From Pseudomonas sp. ISL-84 (GTDB lineage Bacteria; Bacillota; Bacilli; Bacillales; Cytobacillaceae), in contig JAGGRA010000009.1 in assembly GCA_018613035.1 (NCBI GenBank), forward strand, positions 143,138-207,137: 64,000 nucleotides of DNA. Reading direction: 5' to 3'. Under the pieces are notes generated by a model. That model was given only the letters and a program-made list of their open reading frames with translations, had not been told where the DNA came from and ran no database searches. Shown here piece after piece: positions 54,117 through 62,953 of this stretch (positions are counted from its first letter, which is position 1; each line of letters starts with the position of its first letter). A program made the position numbers and the translations under genes.

Positions 54117-55490
54117 ATGAGTGCTAAGGGTATCACTGAGCTGGGAGAATCTGAAGGCGTCAAAACCCATACACCTGTTATTAAAGAAATGATCGTTATT
54201 CCGGTTGCCGGACATGATAGTATGCTTTTAAATCTTAGTGGTGCACACGGCCCCTACTTTACCCGCAATATCCTCATTCTAAAAGACAATGCAGGAAATG
54301 AGGGCATTGGAGAAGTGCCTGGCGGGGAAGCAATCCGGAAGACTCTGGAGGAAGCAAAGCCACTTGTCCTTGGCCAGCCGATCGGAAGGTACAATAATCT
54401 ATTAAATTCTGTCCGCAAACAATTCGCTGATCGAGATGCCGGGGGAAGGGGGATTCAGACCTTTGATCTGCGGATAATGATACATGCCGTTACTGCACTT
54501 GAAGCGGCACTGCTCGATTTAGCAGGCAAATACCTGGATGTGCCCGCTGCTGCTTTATTGGGTGAAGGGCAGCAGCGCGATGAAGTAGAGATGCTTGGCT
54601 ATCTTTTCTATATAGGGGATCGGAACAAAACGGATCTTCCTTACTTAAGCGGTAAAAACGTGGATGATGACTGGTTTCGCTTGCGTCATGAAGAAGCGAT
54701 GACACCTGAGGCCATTGTCCGGCTAGCGGAGGCAGCTTATAACCGCTATGGCTTCAATGATTTTAAATTAAAAGGCGGTGTGCTGAGGGGAGAAGAGGAA
54801 ATGGAAGCAGTGACGGCTATTGCTGAAAGGTTCCCAAGCGCACGCGTCACCCTCGACCCGAATGGCGCGTGGCTATTGAAAGATGCGATCAGGCTGTGCA
54901 GGGACCAGCATCATGTATTGGCTTATGCCGAAGATCCATGCGGAGCGGAAGGCGTTTATTCCGGAAGAGAAGTAATGGCAGAATTCAGGCGCGAGACCGG
55001 GCTTCCAACCGCAACCAACATGATCGCAACCGATTGGAGGCAATTGGGCCATGCCATCCAGCTTCAATCAGTCGATATTCCTTTGGCAGATCCGCATTTC
55101 TGGACAATGCAAGGATCCGTTCGTGTAGCCCAAATGTGCCATGAATGGGGACTCACATGGGGCTCGCATTCCAACAATCATTTTGATATTTCACTTGCCA
55201 TGTTCACACATGTGGCAGCTGCAGCACCTGGGAATATTACGGCCATTGACACACATTGGATTTGGCAGGATGGACAAAGACTTACAAAGGAACCGTTAAA
55301 AATTAAAAACGGGAAGATAAAAGTGCCTGATCAGCCTGGTTTGGGAATTGAGATTGATAGGGATCAGATTGAAAAGGCACACCAGCTTTATTTATCCAAA
55401 GGACTTGGAGCCAGAGATGATTCAGCTGCGATGCAATTCCTCATTTCCGGCTGGAAGTTTGACCCTAAAAAACCTAGTCTTGTTAGGTAG
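54117..55490 (+). CDS. gudD: Glucarate dehydratase
   Basis: About 457 residues, an enolase-superfamily dehydratase converting D-glucarate (and often L-idarate) to 5-dehydro-4-deoxyglucarate. Catalytic Lys in [13 protein letters not shown] (about 204-216), metal ligands in DPNGAW and EDPCG, and the His base in [15 protein letters not shown] (about 340-354) fit GudD. ATG 54117 is preferred over TTG 54093 because AGAAGGAGTG precedes it. Followed by a terminator. Confidence 0.93.
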   Translation: MSAKGITELGESEGVKTHTPVIKEMIVIPVAGHDSMLLNLSGAHGPYFTRNILILKDNAGNEGIGEVPGGEAIRKTLEEAKPLVLGQPIGRYNNLLNSVRKQFADRDAGGRGIQTFDLRIMIHAVTALEAALLDLAGKYLDVPAAALLGEGQQRDEVEMLGYLFYIGDRNKTDLPYLSGKNVDDDWFRLRHEEAMTPEAIVRLAEAAYNRYGFNDFKLKGGVLRGEEEMEAVTAIAERFPSARVTLDPNGAWLLKDAIRLCRDQHHVLAYAEDPCGAEGVYSGREVMAEFRRETGLPTATNMIATDWRQLGHAIQLQSVDIPLADPHFWTMQGSVRVAQMCHEWGLTWGSHSNNHFDISLAMFTHVAAAAPGNITAIDTHWIWQDGQRLTKEPLKIKNGKIKVPDQPGLGIEIDRDQIEKAHQLYLSKGLGARDDSAAMQFLISGWKFDPKKPSLVR

Positions 55491-55525
55491 AAAAGAATTT
55501 CCGGCTCTGTCTGTGATTCCAGTAA

Positions 55526-55570
55526 AAAGTGCTTATTCAGCGAGATGGATGGATAAGCACTTTCTATTTT
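55526..55570 (+). terminator. Terminator after gudD
   Basis: AAAGTGCTTAT and ATAAGCACTTT form an 11-bp perfect stem around a 16-nt loop, with TTTCTATTTT beyond. Confidence 0.8.
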
Positions 55571-55573
55571 AAA

Positions 55574-55651
55574 GGCTGTGTTAAAGCGACCTATTGCTTT
55601 TTGGCACCCTGTTGATTGATGCGGACATCAGCAGGCACATTTAACAGAGTC
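55574..55651 (+). mobile_element. Miniature palindromic repeat, copy 7 (78 bp)
   Basis: Begins GGCTGTGTTAAAG, contains CCTGTTGATTG then the other shoulder, and ends TTTAACAGAGTC. It lacks almost the whole GC-rich core. It is flanked by an exact 8-bp duplication ATTTTAAA (55566-55573 and 55652-55659). Confidence 0.82.
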
Positions 55652-55676
55652 ATTTTAAAAGATAAGGAGCGTGTAT

Positions 55677-56969
55677 ATGGAGAAAATCGAAGATCTATTA
55701 AAAGATACTCCGGTTCCCAGAATGATAAAAATCAGACAGAACTTCAAAGCGCCGGAAATTAAGGATACAGCCGAGGCTGTGAGACATGCCATTCTTGAAG
55801 CAGGTGTTTTATCCAGGATAAAAGAAGGAGACCGGGTTGCCATCGCAGTTGGCAGCCGGGGAGTGGCGGATATCCCTATTATTGTTAAAGAAACTGTTAA
55901 AGCCGTAAAAACGGTTTCTGCTTTTCCATTTATTGTTCCTGCTATGGGGAGCCATGGCGGAGCAAATTCGGAGGGGCAAATCCAGGTACTGAAGGACCTT
56001 GGTATCACAGAGGAATCCGTTCTAGCGCCGATCCATTCAAGCATGAGTGTTGAGGAAATAGGCAAATTGGACAATGGGCTTGGAGTTTTTGTTGACAGCT
56101 ATGCTTTTCATGCAGATAAGATTATTGTCATTAACCGCATTAAACAGCATACCGCCTTTGATGGACCGGTTGAGAGCGGTTTGATGAAAATGATCACAAT
56201 TGGACTGGGAAAGAGGAAGGGGGCAGATTCAGCCCATAAATATGGCTTTGGCCATATGGCCAAGCATGTTCCTGAAATGGCAAGAATGATCCTTTCCAAA
56301 GCCCCGATCATTTTTGGTTTGGCCACGATTGAAAATGCATATGACCGGCCGGCCAAGATTATAGCCATCCCTGCAGAAAAAATAGAAGAGACCGAACAGG
56401 AGCTGCTGCTCGAGGCAAAAGCCCTGATGCCCCGTCTTCTTATAAATAAAATGGATGTGCTGGTAGTGGACGAAGTGGGAAAAGACATATCAGGCAGCGG
56501 AATGGATCCCCAAATGACCGGCAGATATCCCACTCCGTTCAAAAAGAATACAACCGGAACTGAAGCAGGCCGGGTCGTTATCCTCGGATTGACAAATAAA
56601 ACGCATGGCAATGCAAATGGAATAGGCTTTGCAGATATCATCACGAGAAAAGTCTTTGATGCGATTGAGTGGGAAAAGGGGTATTTTAATGCGGTAACAA
56701 GTACAGTTGTAAATGCCGTAAAAGTACCGATGTTTCTGCCTAACGAAAAGCTGGCCGTTCAGGCAGGTATCAAAACGTCAAATGTGGCAGACCTAAACCA
56801 GGTCCGAGTTGTGAGGATTAAAAATACGCTTGATGTGAAAGAAATTTGGATTTCAGAGAGCTTACTGCCAGAAGCAATGGAAATAGAAGAAATAGATGTC
56901 CTGTCAAAACCGGCTAAAATGTTTTTTGCCGATGAATATGTAAATGAAATGGAGAGATCGCATGACTAA
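55677..56969 (+). CDS. LarA-like (DUF2088) racemase/epimerase domain protein
   Basis: About 430 residues with the lactate-racemase N-terminal fold: [16 protein letters not shown] (about 50-65), [14 protein letters not shown] (about 87-100) and [20 protein letters not shown] (about 148-167). LarA uses a nickel-pincer nucleotide made by LarB/C/E, none of which lie here. Members beside sugar-acid genes may racemise other hydroxyacids. ATG 55677 follows TAAGGAGC; the GTG at 55671 is too close to it. The stop overlaps the next gene by 8 bp. Confidence 0.82.
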   Translation: MEKIEDLLKDTPVPRMIKIRQNFKAPEIKDTAEAVRHAILEAGVLSRIKEGDRVAIAVGSRGVADIPIIVKETVKAVKTVSAFPFIVPAMGSHGGANSEGQIQVLKDLGITEESVLAPIHSSMSVEEIGKLDNGLGVFVDSYAFHADKIIVINRIKQHTAFDGPVESGLMKMITIGLGKRKGADSAHKYGFGHMAKHVPEMARMILSKAPIIFGLATIENAYDRPAKIIAIPAEKIEETEQELLLEAKALMPRLLINKMDVLVVDEVGKDISGSGMDPQMTGRYPTPFKKNTTGTEAGRVVILGLTNKTHGNANGIGFADIITRKVFDAIEWEKGYFNAVTSTVVNAVKVPMFLPNEKLAVQAGIKTSNVADLNQVRVVRIKNTLDVKEIWISESLLPEAMEIEEIDVLSKPAKMFFADEYVNEMERSHD

Positions 56970-58491
56970 AGGGATAGCCATTGTGCCCCATTATATAAAA
57001 GTCCATCAAAATGATAATGTTGGCATTATTGTCAATCCAGGCGGTTTGAAAGCAGGCACTATTTTTCCATGCGGCCTGAAGCTGGTGGATTATGTTCCTC
57101 CAGGACATAAGGCAGCATTGACAGATATTCAACAAGATGAAGCCATTATCCGCTATGGAGAAATAATCGGATACGCCAAGAAAGCGCTTAAAAAGGGAAG
57201 TTGGGTAAATGAATCCTCCCTCACCCTGCCCCTGCCGCCACAGCTTGATAAATTGCCAATCGCTACGAAAGTTCCTGAACCTGCCCAGCCTCTGGAAGGA
57301 TTTACGTTTGAAGGTTATCGAAATAAAGACGGAAGTGCAGGCATCAAAAATATCCTTGGCATCACGACAAGTGTGCAATGTGTTGCAGGGGTGCTTGATT
57401 ATGCTGTGAAAAAAGTGAAGGAGGAGCTGCTCCCAAAGTATCCGAATGTCGATGACGTGGTGGCATTAAACCATACATATGGCTGTGGTGTTGCTATCCA
57501 TGCTCCGGAAGCTAAAGTTCCGATCCGAACGATTCAAAGCCTGTCTTCCCATCCCAATTTCGGCGGTGAGGTAATGGTCGTTGGGTTGGGCTGTGAAAAG
57601 TTAGTGCCTGAAACCATTTCAGCAAAGGCAAACAAAAAGGATATTGTCAGACTCCAGGATCAGAATGGATTCACGAACATGGTTGCTGAAATTATGGAGA
57701 CGGCTGAGGAGAAACTTGAAAGACTAAACCGACGAAAAAGAGAAACCTGTCCTGTGTCTGATTTAGTGATTGGTTTACAGTGCGGAGGAAGCGACGCTTT
57801 TTCAGGAGTAACGGCTAATCCTGCTGTCGGGTTTGCAGCCGATTTGCTTGTTCGAGCCGGGGCAACCGTTTTATTTTCAGAAGTAACGGAAGTCCGTGAT
57901 GCGATTCACCTTTTAACCCCAAGGGCAGTCAATGAGGAGGTAGGGCAAGCACTGATAAGAGAGATGAAATGGTACGATGAATACCTGCAAAAAGGTGATG
58001 CAGACCGGAGTGCCAATCCATCACCCGGAAATAAAAAAGGCGGACTTTCCAACGTCGTGGAAAAGTCACTTGGATCGATTGCAAAATCGGGCACCAGCCC
58101 CATATCCGGAGTGCTGGCTCCAGGGGAGAAAGCAGCAGCGAAAGGATTGATTTTTGCCGCAACTCCGGCAAGCGACTTTGTATGCGGGACATTGCAGCTG
58201 GCATCGGGGATTCATATGCAGGTATTTACCACTGGCCGCGGGACGCCTTACGGATTAGCAATGGCACCAGTTATTAAAGTCTCAACACAGAATTCATTGC
58301 AGGAAAAATGGAAGGACTTGATCGATATCAATGCAGGCACAATCGCAACAGGGGAAGAAACGATCGAAACCAAAGGCTGGGAACTATTTCATTTTATTCT
58401 TGACGTTGCAAGTGGGCGAAAAAAGACCTGGGCTGAACACTGGGGTATACAAAACTCTTTGAGCCTATTCAATCCGGCTCCCATCACATAA
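56962..58491 (+). CDS. garD: UxaA/GarD family dehydratase, probable galactarate dehydratase
   Basis: About 509 residues, the length of Bacillus GarD. It has a short N-terminal SAF-like domain (1-95), then the large altronate/galactarate dehydratase region with [44 protein letters not shown] and [20 protein letters not shown]. Galactarate dehydration gives the same 5-dehydro-4-deoxyglucarate as GudD, fitting the locus. Altronate dehydratase is the alternative, so the symbol is tentative. ATG 56962 (after GGAGAGATCGC) is preferred over ATG 56944. Confidence 0.82.
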   Translation: MTKGIAIVPHYIKVHQNDNVGIIVNPGGLKAGTIFPCGLKLVDYVPPGHKAALTDIQQDEAIIRYGEIIGYAKKALKKGSWVNESSLTLPLPPQLDKLPIATKVPEPAQPLEGFTFEGYRNKDGSAGIKNILGITTSVQCVAGVLDYAVKKVKEELLPKYPNVDDVVALNHTYGCGVAIHAPEAKVPIRTIQSLSSHPNFGGEVMVVGLGCEKLVPETISAKANKKDIVRLQDQNGFTNMVAEIMETAEEKLERLNRRKRETCPVSDLVIGLQCGGSDAFSGVTANPAVGFAADLLVRAGATVLFSEVTEVRDAIHLLTPRAVNEEVGQALIREMKWYDEYLQKGDADRSANPSPGNKKGGLSNVVEKSLGSIAKSGTSPISGVLAPGEKAAAKGLIFAATPASDFVCGTLQLASGIHMQVFTTGRGTPYGLAMAPVIKVSTQNSLQEKWKDLIDINAGTIATGEETIETKGWELFHFILDVASGRKKTWAEHWGIQNSLSLFNPAPIT

Positions 58492-58539
58492 TACAAGAGT
58501 GAAAAAGGACACCATAAGAAAAGGAAACAAAAAGATTCT

Positions 58540-58906
58540 TCCTTCTTATAGGCGAAAATATAAATAAATTCTCTGAAGCACTTGAAAAATTGTTTGAGTT
58601 CCAAAAAGAACCAGAAGGATTCATGATTGAAGGCGTTTTTTCACCCTGAAGCAATCCCGAAAAGACTTGAAGCGGCAGCAACTCGAAACAAAAAACGCTA
58701 TAACCTTCACAAAGTGGCTGTTCCAGAGAGCAGCCACTTTTCTACTGGATGGAGGGGAAATGAAAATGATTTTTCCCAGACCTAATGAAAGAGCTCTTTC
58801 CTAGCAAGTAATAGATCGAATTGTTGAGCTTTTAGTAGACGGAGAACTAAAAGATAAAATAGAGAGCCTTTTTAAAGGAAAAATAAACACCTGCGTGGAA
58901 GTTTAA
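58540..58906 (+). pseudogene. Decayed small coding remnants
   Basis: Protein-like frames are broken by stops and shifts: EALEKLFEFQKEPEGFMIEG ends at TGA after a T-run, and an adjacent frame continues PEAIPKRLEAAATRNKKRYN. A second unit begins at ATG 58760 after GGAGGGG, hits an in-frame TAG at 58802-58804, then continues QVIDRIVELLVDGELKDKIE to 58906. No family is recognised. The hairpin AAAGTGGCTG/CAGCCACTTT (58711-58740) sits between them. Confidence 0.45.
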
Positions 58907-58944
58907 TAGGAAACCAAAACGGATGATTAGGAAGGAATTTTGAA

Positions 58945-59364
58945 ATGAGCAAAAAAATTACCTTAATTCATTCCAATAACCTGCCTTCAGTAGATTACGC
59001 TTACGCATCTCATGTACCTTCTGGCATGGACTTATACTTTATGGCAGGGGCTTGTCCGCTTGATGATGAAGGCAGTGTACCTGAAGCAAGCGGATATGAA
59101 GAACAGGCAAAGCTCTGTGTTGAAAATTTAAGAGCGGCGCTGAAGGAATGTGGTGCTGACCTAAGGGATGTAGCTTATACGAGAGTGCTTGTAGCATCCA
59201 CCGAGCAGCCTGATTTGGTGACAGTGTGGAACACAGTTAGAGAAGCATTTGGCTCTCACGATGTGCCAAGTACTTTGTCGGGAGTCACCGTTTTGGGTTA
59301 TGAGAATCAGTTAGTGGAGATCGAAGCGGTTGCTGCTTTATCGAAACAGGAAATGCCAAAATAA
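58945..59364 (+). CDS. RidA family protein
   Basis: A 139-residue member of the RidA/YjgF/UK114 family, small trimeric enzymes that hydrolyse reactive enamine/imine intermediates. DLYFMAGACPLDDEGSVPEASGYEEQ (written here in two parts: DLYFMAGACPLDDEG then EASGYEEQ) and the later RDVAYTRVLVAS and VEIEAVAAL are typical. It follows the sugar-acid genes and shares a strand with a YciI-like protein 28 bp on; a dedicated role is uncertain. Confidence 0.88.
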   Translation: MSKKITLIHSNNLPSVDYAYASHVPSGMDLYFMAGACPLDDEGSVPEASGYEEQAKLCVENLRAALKECGADLRDVAYTRVLVASTEQPDLVTVWNTVREAFGSHDVPSTLSGVTVLGYENQLVEIEAVAALSKQEMPK

Positions 59365-59392
59365 TATCATGAGGAAAAGGGGATACAGAGAT

Positions 59393-59701
59393 ATGCAATT
59401 TATTATCACAGCCTATGACGGTACCGATGAGAACGCTTTGGAAAGAAGATTAGCGGCAAGGGAAGAACATTTGCAAGGGCTGGAGAAAAGATTTAAAGAA
59501 GGAGAGCACCTATATGGTGGTGCTATTCTTGATGATGAAGGAAAAATGATTGGTTCCATGATGGTGGTGGAGTACCCATCAAGAGAGGAATTGGATCAAT
59601 GGCTCAAAGTGGAGCCTTATGTCACCGAAAACGTATGGCAGAAAATCGAAGTAAAGCCTTGCAGAATCGCACCCATCTTTATGGGGCTTTATGAAAAATA
59701 A
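59393..59701 (+). CDS. YciI family protein
   Basis: A 102-residue alpha/beta-barrel dimeric protein of the YciI family: starts MQFIITAYDGTDENALERR, with AREEHLQGLEKRFKEGEHLYGGAIL (about 22-46, key His and Asp/Glu) and the late PYVTENVWQKIEVKP. Function is generally unknown; some members are dehydratases or dechlorinase-like. The start at 59393 is chosen by homology-type N-terminus; upstream in-frame ATGs lie within ridA. A palindromic repeat begins 1 bp after its stop. Confidence 0.85.
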   Translation: MQFIITAYDGTDENALERRLAAREEHLQGLEKRFKEGEHLYGGAILDDEGKMIGSMMVVEYPSREELDQWLKVEPYVTENVWQKIEVKPCRIAPIFMGLYEK

Positions 59702-59702
59702 T

Positions 59703-59928
59703 GTTTGCTTTTTAAACAAGTAGTGAGGAGTGGTTGATTTCCGCTCCAGGATTCTCAGCGAACCAAGGGGCGGGCGGTGAGCCTCCTCGGCGCGCAGTGC
59801 CTGTGGGGTCTCACCTGTCCCACTCCTCCCGCAGGAGTCTCGCACCTTCCGCTCCAATCAACCAACATTATTTATCAAGTTTTTATTCACTAATCTGATC
59901 AATAACAACCATCTTTTAGAAAACAGCC
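59703..59928 (-). mobile_element. Palindromic MITE-like repeat, copy 8
   Basis: Core GGTTGATTTCCGCTCCAG ... CTCCAATCAACC within shoulders ending TTTTAGAAAACAGCC. The left outer end is missing: the element starts inside the shoulder directly after the yciI stop. It lacks the internal module. Confidence 0.75.
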
Positions 59929-59944
59929 AAAATAAAAAAACAAA

Positions 59945-60637
59945 AGGAGCTCATCAGTAACGGGTTCTTTTACCTGTCACAAAAATCCAATATGTATATT
60001 AAAATGACCATCAATTTGTATGTGAATTTGATGGTCATTTTTTATTGATATAACGCGAATAATTATAAAAATAGGCTTGAAAATGTGGTCCAATTTGTAT
60101 TTCGAAATGTAATGTTACAGAGATTTCTGTTACCTCGCAAATTGGATTGCAAAATGCTGTGTTTTTTAGTTACAAAACTAAGTTTCTCTTTAGCTCTGTG
60201 TTTATTCATTGATGATTTTCGTATAGGTATGAGAATTAATAGGCGAAGAATTTCCGCCTAAAGTATATAGAGGAAGCTTAAGGAGCAGAGACAAGCGGAG
60301 GAATTCCGGTTAAATGCTCTAAATAAGCCAAAATTCAAAGATTTGGATCATATAAGCGAAAAAACTCCGCTTATTCTTAAGGAAATAGGGGTGTTTCCCA
60401 TTTTAAACGGAATTTTTCCGGTTATTTATTAAACACAGTGAAATCAACATTTAGTTTTATAACAGTACTTTGGCTATAAAATGCATTATACATTAAATGG
60501 CACTTTGTAATATTCTTACATAACAAAATGCCCTGCATTTTGCAGGACAAAATGTATAACAAAAATAAACAGATTTTCAAACGTATTTTTATAAAAAGTG
60601 ACAGGTATCGGAACCCGTTAGCTCACAGTGAGTTCCT
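59945..60637. other. Non-coding segment bounded by inverted repeats
   Basis: TAACGGGTTC...ACCTGTCAC (59958-59980) is mirrored by GTGACAGGT...GAACCCGTTA (60598-60620), with matching outer GGAGCTCA/TGAGTTCC sequence. Inside are a terminator-like hairpin (AAATGACCATCAA/TTGATGGTCATTT plus T-run, 60002-60044), CCAATTTG/CAAATTGG, and the CCGC hairpin array at 60241-60425. No gene is seen in the 950 bp between yciI and the next coding region. Confidence 0.55.
60241..60425. repeat. Array of four CCGC-type hairpins
   Basis: Four short inverted repeats of related sequence lie about 52-60 bp apart: AGGCGAAGAATTTCCGCCT (60241), AAGCGGAGGAATTCCGGTT (60293), ATAAGCG/CGCTTAT (60352-60374) and AACGGAATTTTTCCGGTT (60406). 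Spacers are unrelated. Confidence 0.6.
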
Positions 60638-60653
60638 TTTTAAATTCATCAAC

Positions 60654-61202
60654 TTATTTATCTTTTATCTTATCTTCCCACCATCCAAAAGCCACCCTTC
60701 CTGATGTCGCGACTCTAGGTGATTCAGGGTTCGATAAGAATACAAGAAAGGAACCGCCAGGAGGGAAAATAAACTTTCCATTTTCTACATCAACGAGTGT
60801 CATTTCAGGCTCCGCTCTGCGAACAAAGGCTTTTATTCCTCCGGTTGGCTCACCAGACACATTATTTGCATATTGCAGTTTTACCTTGGGTTTTGGCAGA
60901 GGAGTTATTGCGGTATTCGCAGGTGTTACTAACTCTGAGTAAATTGGAGTCCCGGGCGGTTCCGCGTTGAACCAGAATTGGGCCCGGAAGGTTGAATTGG
61001 CTACATCCGTAACTGTCCATACATTAACATGCAAATTTACGCCAGAGTTAGGGGGATTATACAGCCTCGCCCATGCGCTCGTGCCTCTTCCAAAGCTCAA
61101 TTCATCCGCATAGCCTATAAAATACTTTCCTTTTAATGACTGATACAACTCTTGAGGAATGTCTACTGCCTGAATAAACCTATTTTCTTGTTTAGATTTC
61201 AA
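60654..61202 (-). CDS. DUF6143-like protein
   Basis: A 182-residue soluble beta-rich protein with GKYFIGYADELSFGRGTSAW (about 25-44), RLYNPPNSGVNLHVNVWTVT (about 46-65) and a C-terminal PPGGSFLVFLSNPE segment (about 147-160). I believe this is the DUF6143 family, known mainly from Bacillaceae and without a function; a spore-surface role is possible by distribution. ATG 61202 has an AAGGGGTAATC site. Confidence 0.65.
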   Translation of the reverse strand: MKSKQENRFIQAVDIPQELYQSLKGKYFIGYADELSFGRGTSAWARLYNPPNSGVNLHVNVWTVTDVANSTFRAQFWFNAEPPGTPIYSELVTPANTAITPLPKPKVKLQYANNVSGEPTGGIKAFVRRAEPEMTLVDVENGKFIFPPGGSFLVFLSNPESPRVATSGRVAFGWWEDKIKDK

Positions 61203-61577
61203 GATTACCCCTTCCTTCCAGTAGAATATGAAATTGAATAACCAAACTGTCTGAAAAATAAGCCAGGGATCTTATTATCATTTAACCAATAGATGAATGG
61301 ATTAGAAATGTAGCCGGCCTTGTGTCCGTTATCAATCAGCCTATACCCCAAATGTTATGATGATCCCATGTATTTCATTCGTTTAAGTAGAAGCCATTGA
61401 ATGAATTCAACAAAAAATTCTAATGAATTCTTTTTAAAACTGCTTGGGGCCTCGAAATAATAGCAGTAAACAATGTGTCAATAATCACTTGAGGTAACAG
61501 TTTATCGACTTTATTCAAAGGGTTTACATTTACCCCCAAAGGGAAAGATAGGAATAAATTAAGTTGTGAGGGATAAT
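61203..61577. other. Intergenic region between divergent genes
   Basis: Shared 5' region of the DUF6143-like and DUF2294 genes. No RNA, repeat or small gene recognised. Confidence 0.35.
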
Positions 61578-62255
61578 ATGGAAACAGCTGTATTAGAGAA
61601 GGAAATTAATAGTTATATGGGCCGCCTGTTTCGGGAAAAGTTTGGGCGAGGGCCAGGCAATATTTTTTGTTCTGTATCAGACTCGTTGATCGCCATTTAC
61701 ATAACCGGGTTTCTGACACCACTTGAGAAATCGTTAATGGAACATCAAAAGATTGACCATATCCAGCGGACCAGGGATCTTTTAATGGAAAACTTAAAAG
61801 GAGAAATTCAAGCCCAGCTGGGAGAATATATAAACCAAGAAGTGAAGGAAGTTTATTACGACTGGAATCTGGATGGCCAATCAGGAATGGTTCTGGCGTT
61901 AATATCGGACCATAACGCAAATGAAAACAACTATAAAGATAGCAAAAAGGTTAATGGTATTATTGATGAGGTCAGCATAGAAGCTGAAAAATCTCCGGAA
62001 GTTATTTATTCATTCAAGATAGATGATCGGAAACTGATTGTTGTAAGAAAAGGGATCCTTGTCAGTATTGAAAAGGAATTAATTAAGCTTGGATACGAAG
62101 AGACACTCAGAATTGCCAAAAGAAACCAAGAGAAGAGACTGATCGGAGAACATATTACTGCATTAGAAAGTTACTTAAACACAGATGTTACAGATTATTT
62201 TATTGATTGGGATTTTGATGGAGATAAGAGTTATATATTATTTATCCTAAAATAA
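61578..62255 (+). CDS. DUF2294 (YbcI-like) protein, two domains
   Basis: About 225 residues made of two DUF2294-type repeats (about 1-105 and 120-225). Each has the layout of an N-terminal helix, a central strand pair (SLIAIYITGFLTPLEKSLME in the first, RKLIVVRKGILVSIEKELIK in the second) and a closing acidic strand (VKEVYYDWNLDGQSG; VTDYFIDWDFDGDKS). ATG 61578 lies behind GTGAGGG; GTG 61566 is less likely. The function is unknown; the family has been linked to Na+/bicarbonate transport operons elsewhere. Confidence 0.8.
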   Translation: METAVLEKEINSYMGRLFREKFGRGPGNIFCSVSDSLIAIYITGFLTPLEKSLMEHQKIDHIQRTRDLLMENLKGEIQAQLGEYINQEVKEVYYDWNLDGQSGMVLALISDHNANENNYKDSKKVNGIIDEVSIEAEKSPEVIYSFKIDDRKLIVVRKGILVSIEKELIKLGYEETLRIAKRNQEKRLIGEHITALESYLNTDVTDYFIDWDFDGDKSYILFILK

Positions 62256-62286
62256 CCTTGTTACATGCATTGGAAGGTGTTATTAT

Positions 62287-62398
62287 ATGGTAGGTAAATT
62301 TTTTTCTGTTTTTCGGATCAAAAGTGAATGGGCATGGTACCGGACATCCATCTGAAAATACAGGACTTGAAATCATAAAACGCTTAAAAACAATTTAA
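62287..62398 (+). pseudogene. Frameshifted small gene (36 codons)
   Basis: ATG 62287 has a strong GGAAGGTG site. The frame begins MVGKFF, then a run of seven T (62299-62305) shifts it to an early stop. Removing one T gives LFFGSKVNGHGTGHPSENTG then LEIIKRLKTI and a normal stop at 62398. The restored protein is a small peptide I cannot name. Either a real frameshift or a homopolymer sequencing error. Confidence 0.5.
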
Positions 62399-62443
62399 AA
62401 TAAATTAATTACTGATTAGATGGTTGGGCAAGGAACCAAACAT

Positions 62444-62484
62444 AGGTCAGAAAAGGTTTAAACCCTTTTCTGGCCTTTTTTTAT
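62444..62484 (+). terminator. Terminator after DUF2294 / small gene
   Basis: AGGTCAGAAAAGG(G) pairs with CCCTTTTCTGGCCT around a short loop, followed by seven T residues. Confidence 0.88.
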
Positions 62485-62506
62485 TCCCATTTTTTAGGAG
62501 GAGGGT

Positions 62507-62797
62507 GTGTATACCATTACTAAAAATGAATTAATGTCTTGGGCAGATAACCTGGTAAAGCTGAAAAAAGCGTCCTTAGGTAAGAGCGGGTCGCAAATAT
62601 TAAAAAGAAGAGAGCTGGAAGACTACCTCGAGAAAGAGGTAAAGAAAAAGAACATAGTCATTAAGAAAAATAACCATCCAACCAAAGCAAGCTATATACT
62701 TTGTGATCAAGAACAGGAAGTCATCCTGGAAGTGCTTTACCGATATAAAAGCTATTATACAAGGCACCATGTGTATATTGAAAATGAGGAAGATTAA
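62507..62797 (+). CDS. Hypothetical basic protein (96 aa)
   Basis: I do not recognise this small, Lys-rich protein. After MYTITKNELMSWADNLVKLK it has a basic helix (RRELEDYLEKEVKKKNIVIK) and ends in a Tyr-rich strand region (LEVLYRYKSYYTRHHVYIE). No membrane segment. The start is taken as GTG 62507, just behind AGGAGGAGG. It ends before a strong terminator. Confidence 0.6.
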   Translation: MYTITKNELMSWADNLVKLKKASLGKSGSQILKRRELEDYLEKEVKKKNIVIKKNNHPTKASYILCDQEQEVILEVLYRYKSYYTRHHVYIENEED

Positions 62798-62848
62798 GGA
62801 TTGGTTCCTTTTGATCAGCTAATATTACTTTATAAAGTATTAATTAAC

Positions 62849-62880
62849 GATGCATTTCATATGGGGATGCATCTTTTTTT
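62849..62880 (+). terminator. Terminator between convergent genes
   Basis: GATGCAT/ATGCATC stem around an 11-nt loop followed by eight T residues. Confidence 0.75.
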
Positions 62881-62953
62881 CTATTCTTCAGCAAAATTTG
62901 AAGGCATAGTGCCATCTAAAAGTTAAAATCCTCTCCCAGCAGTCAATTGCACT

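Noticed and set aside
59945..60637. Calling the inverted-end block an insertion sequence
   Set aside because: No transposase frame and no target duplication could be seen; left as a structural observation.
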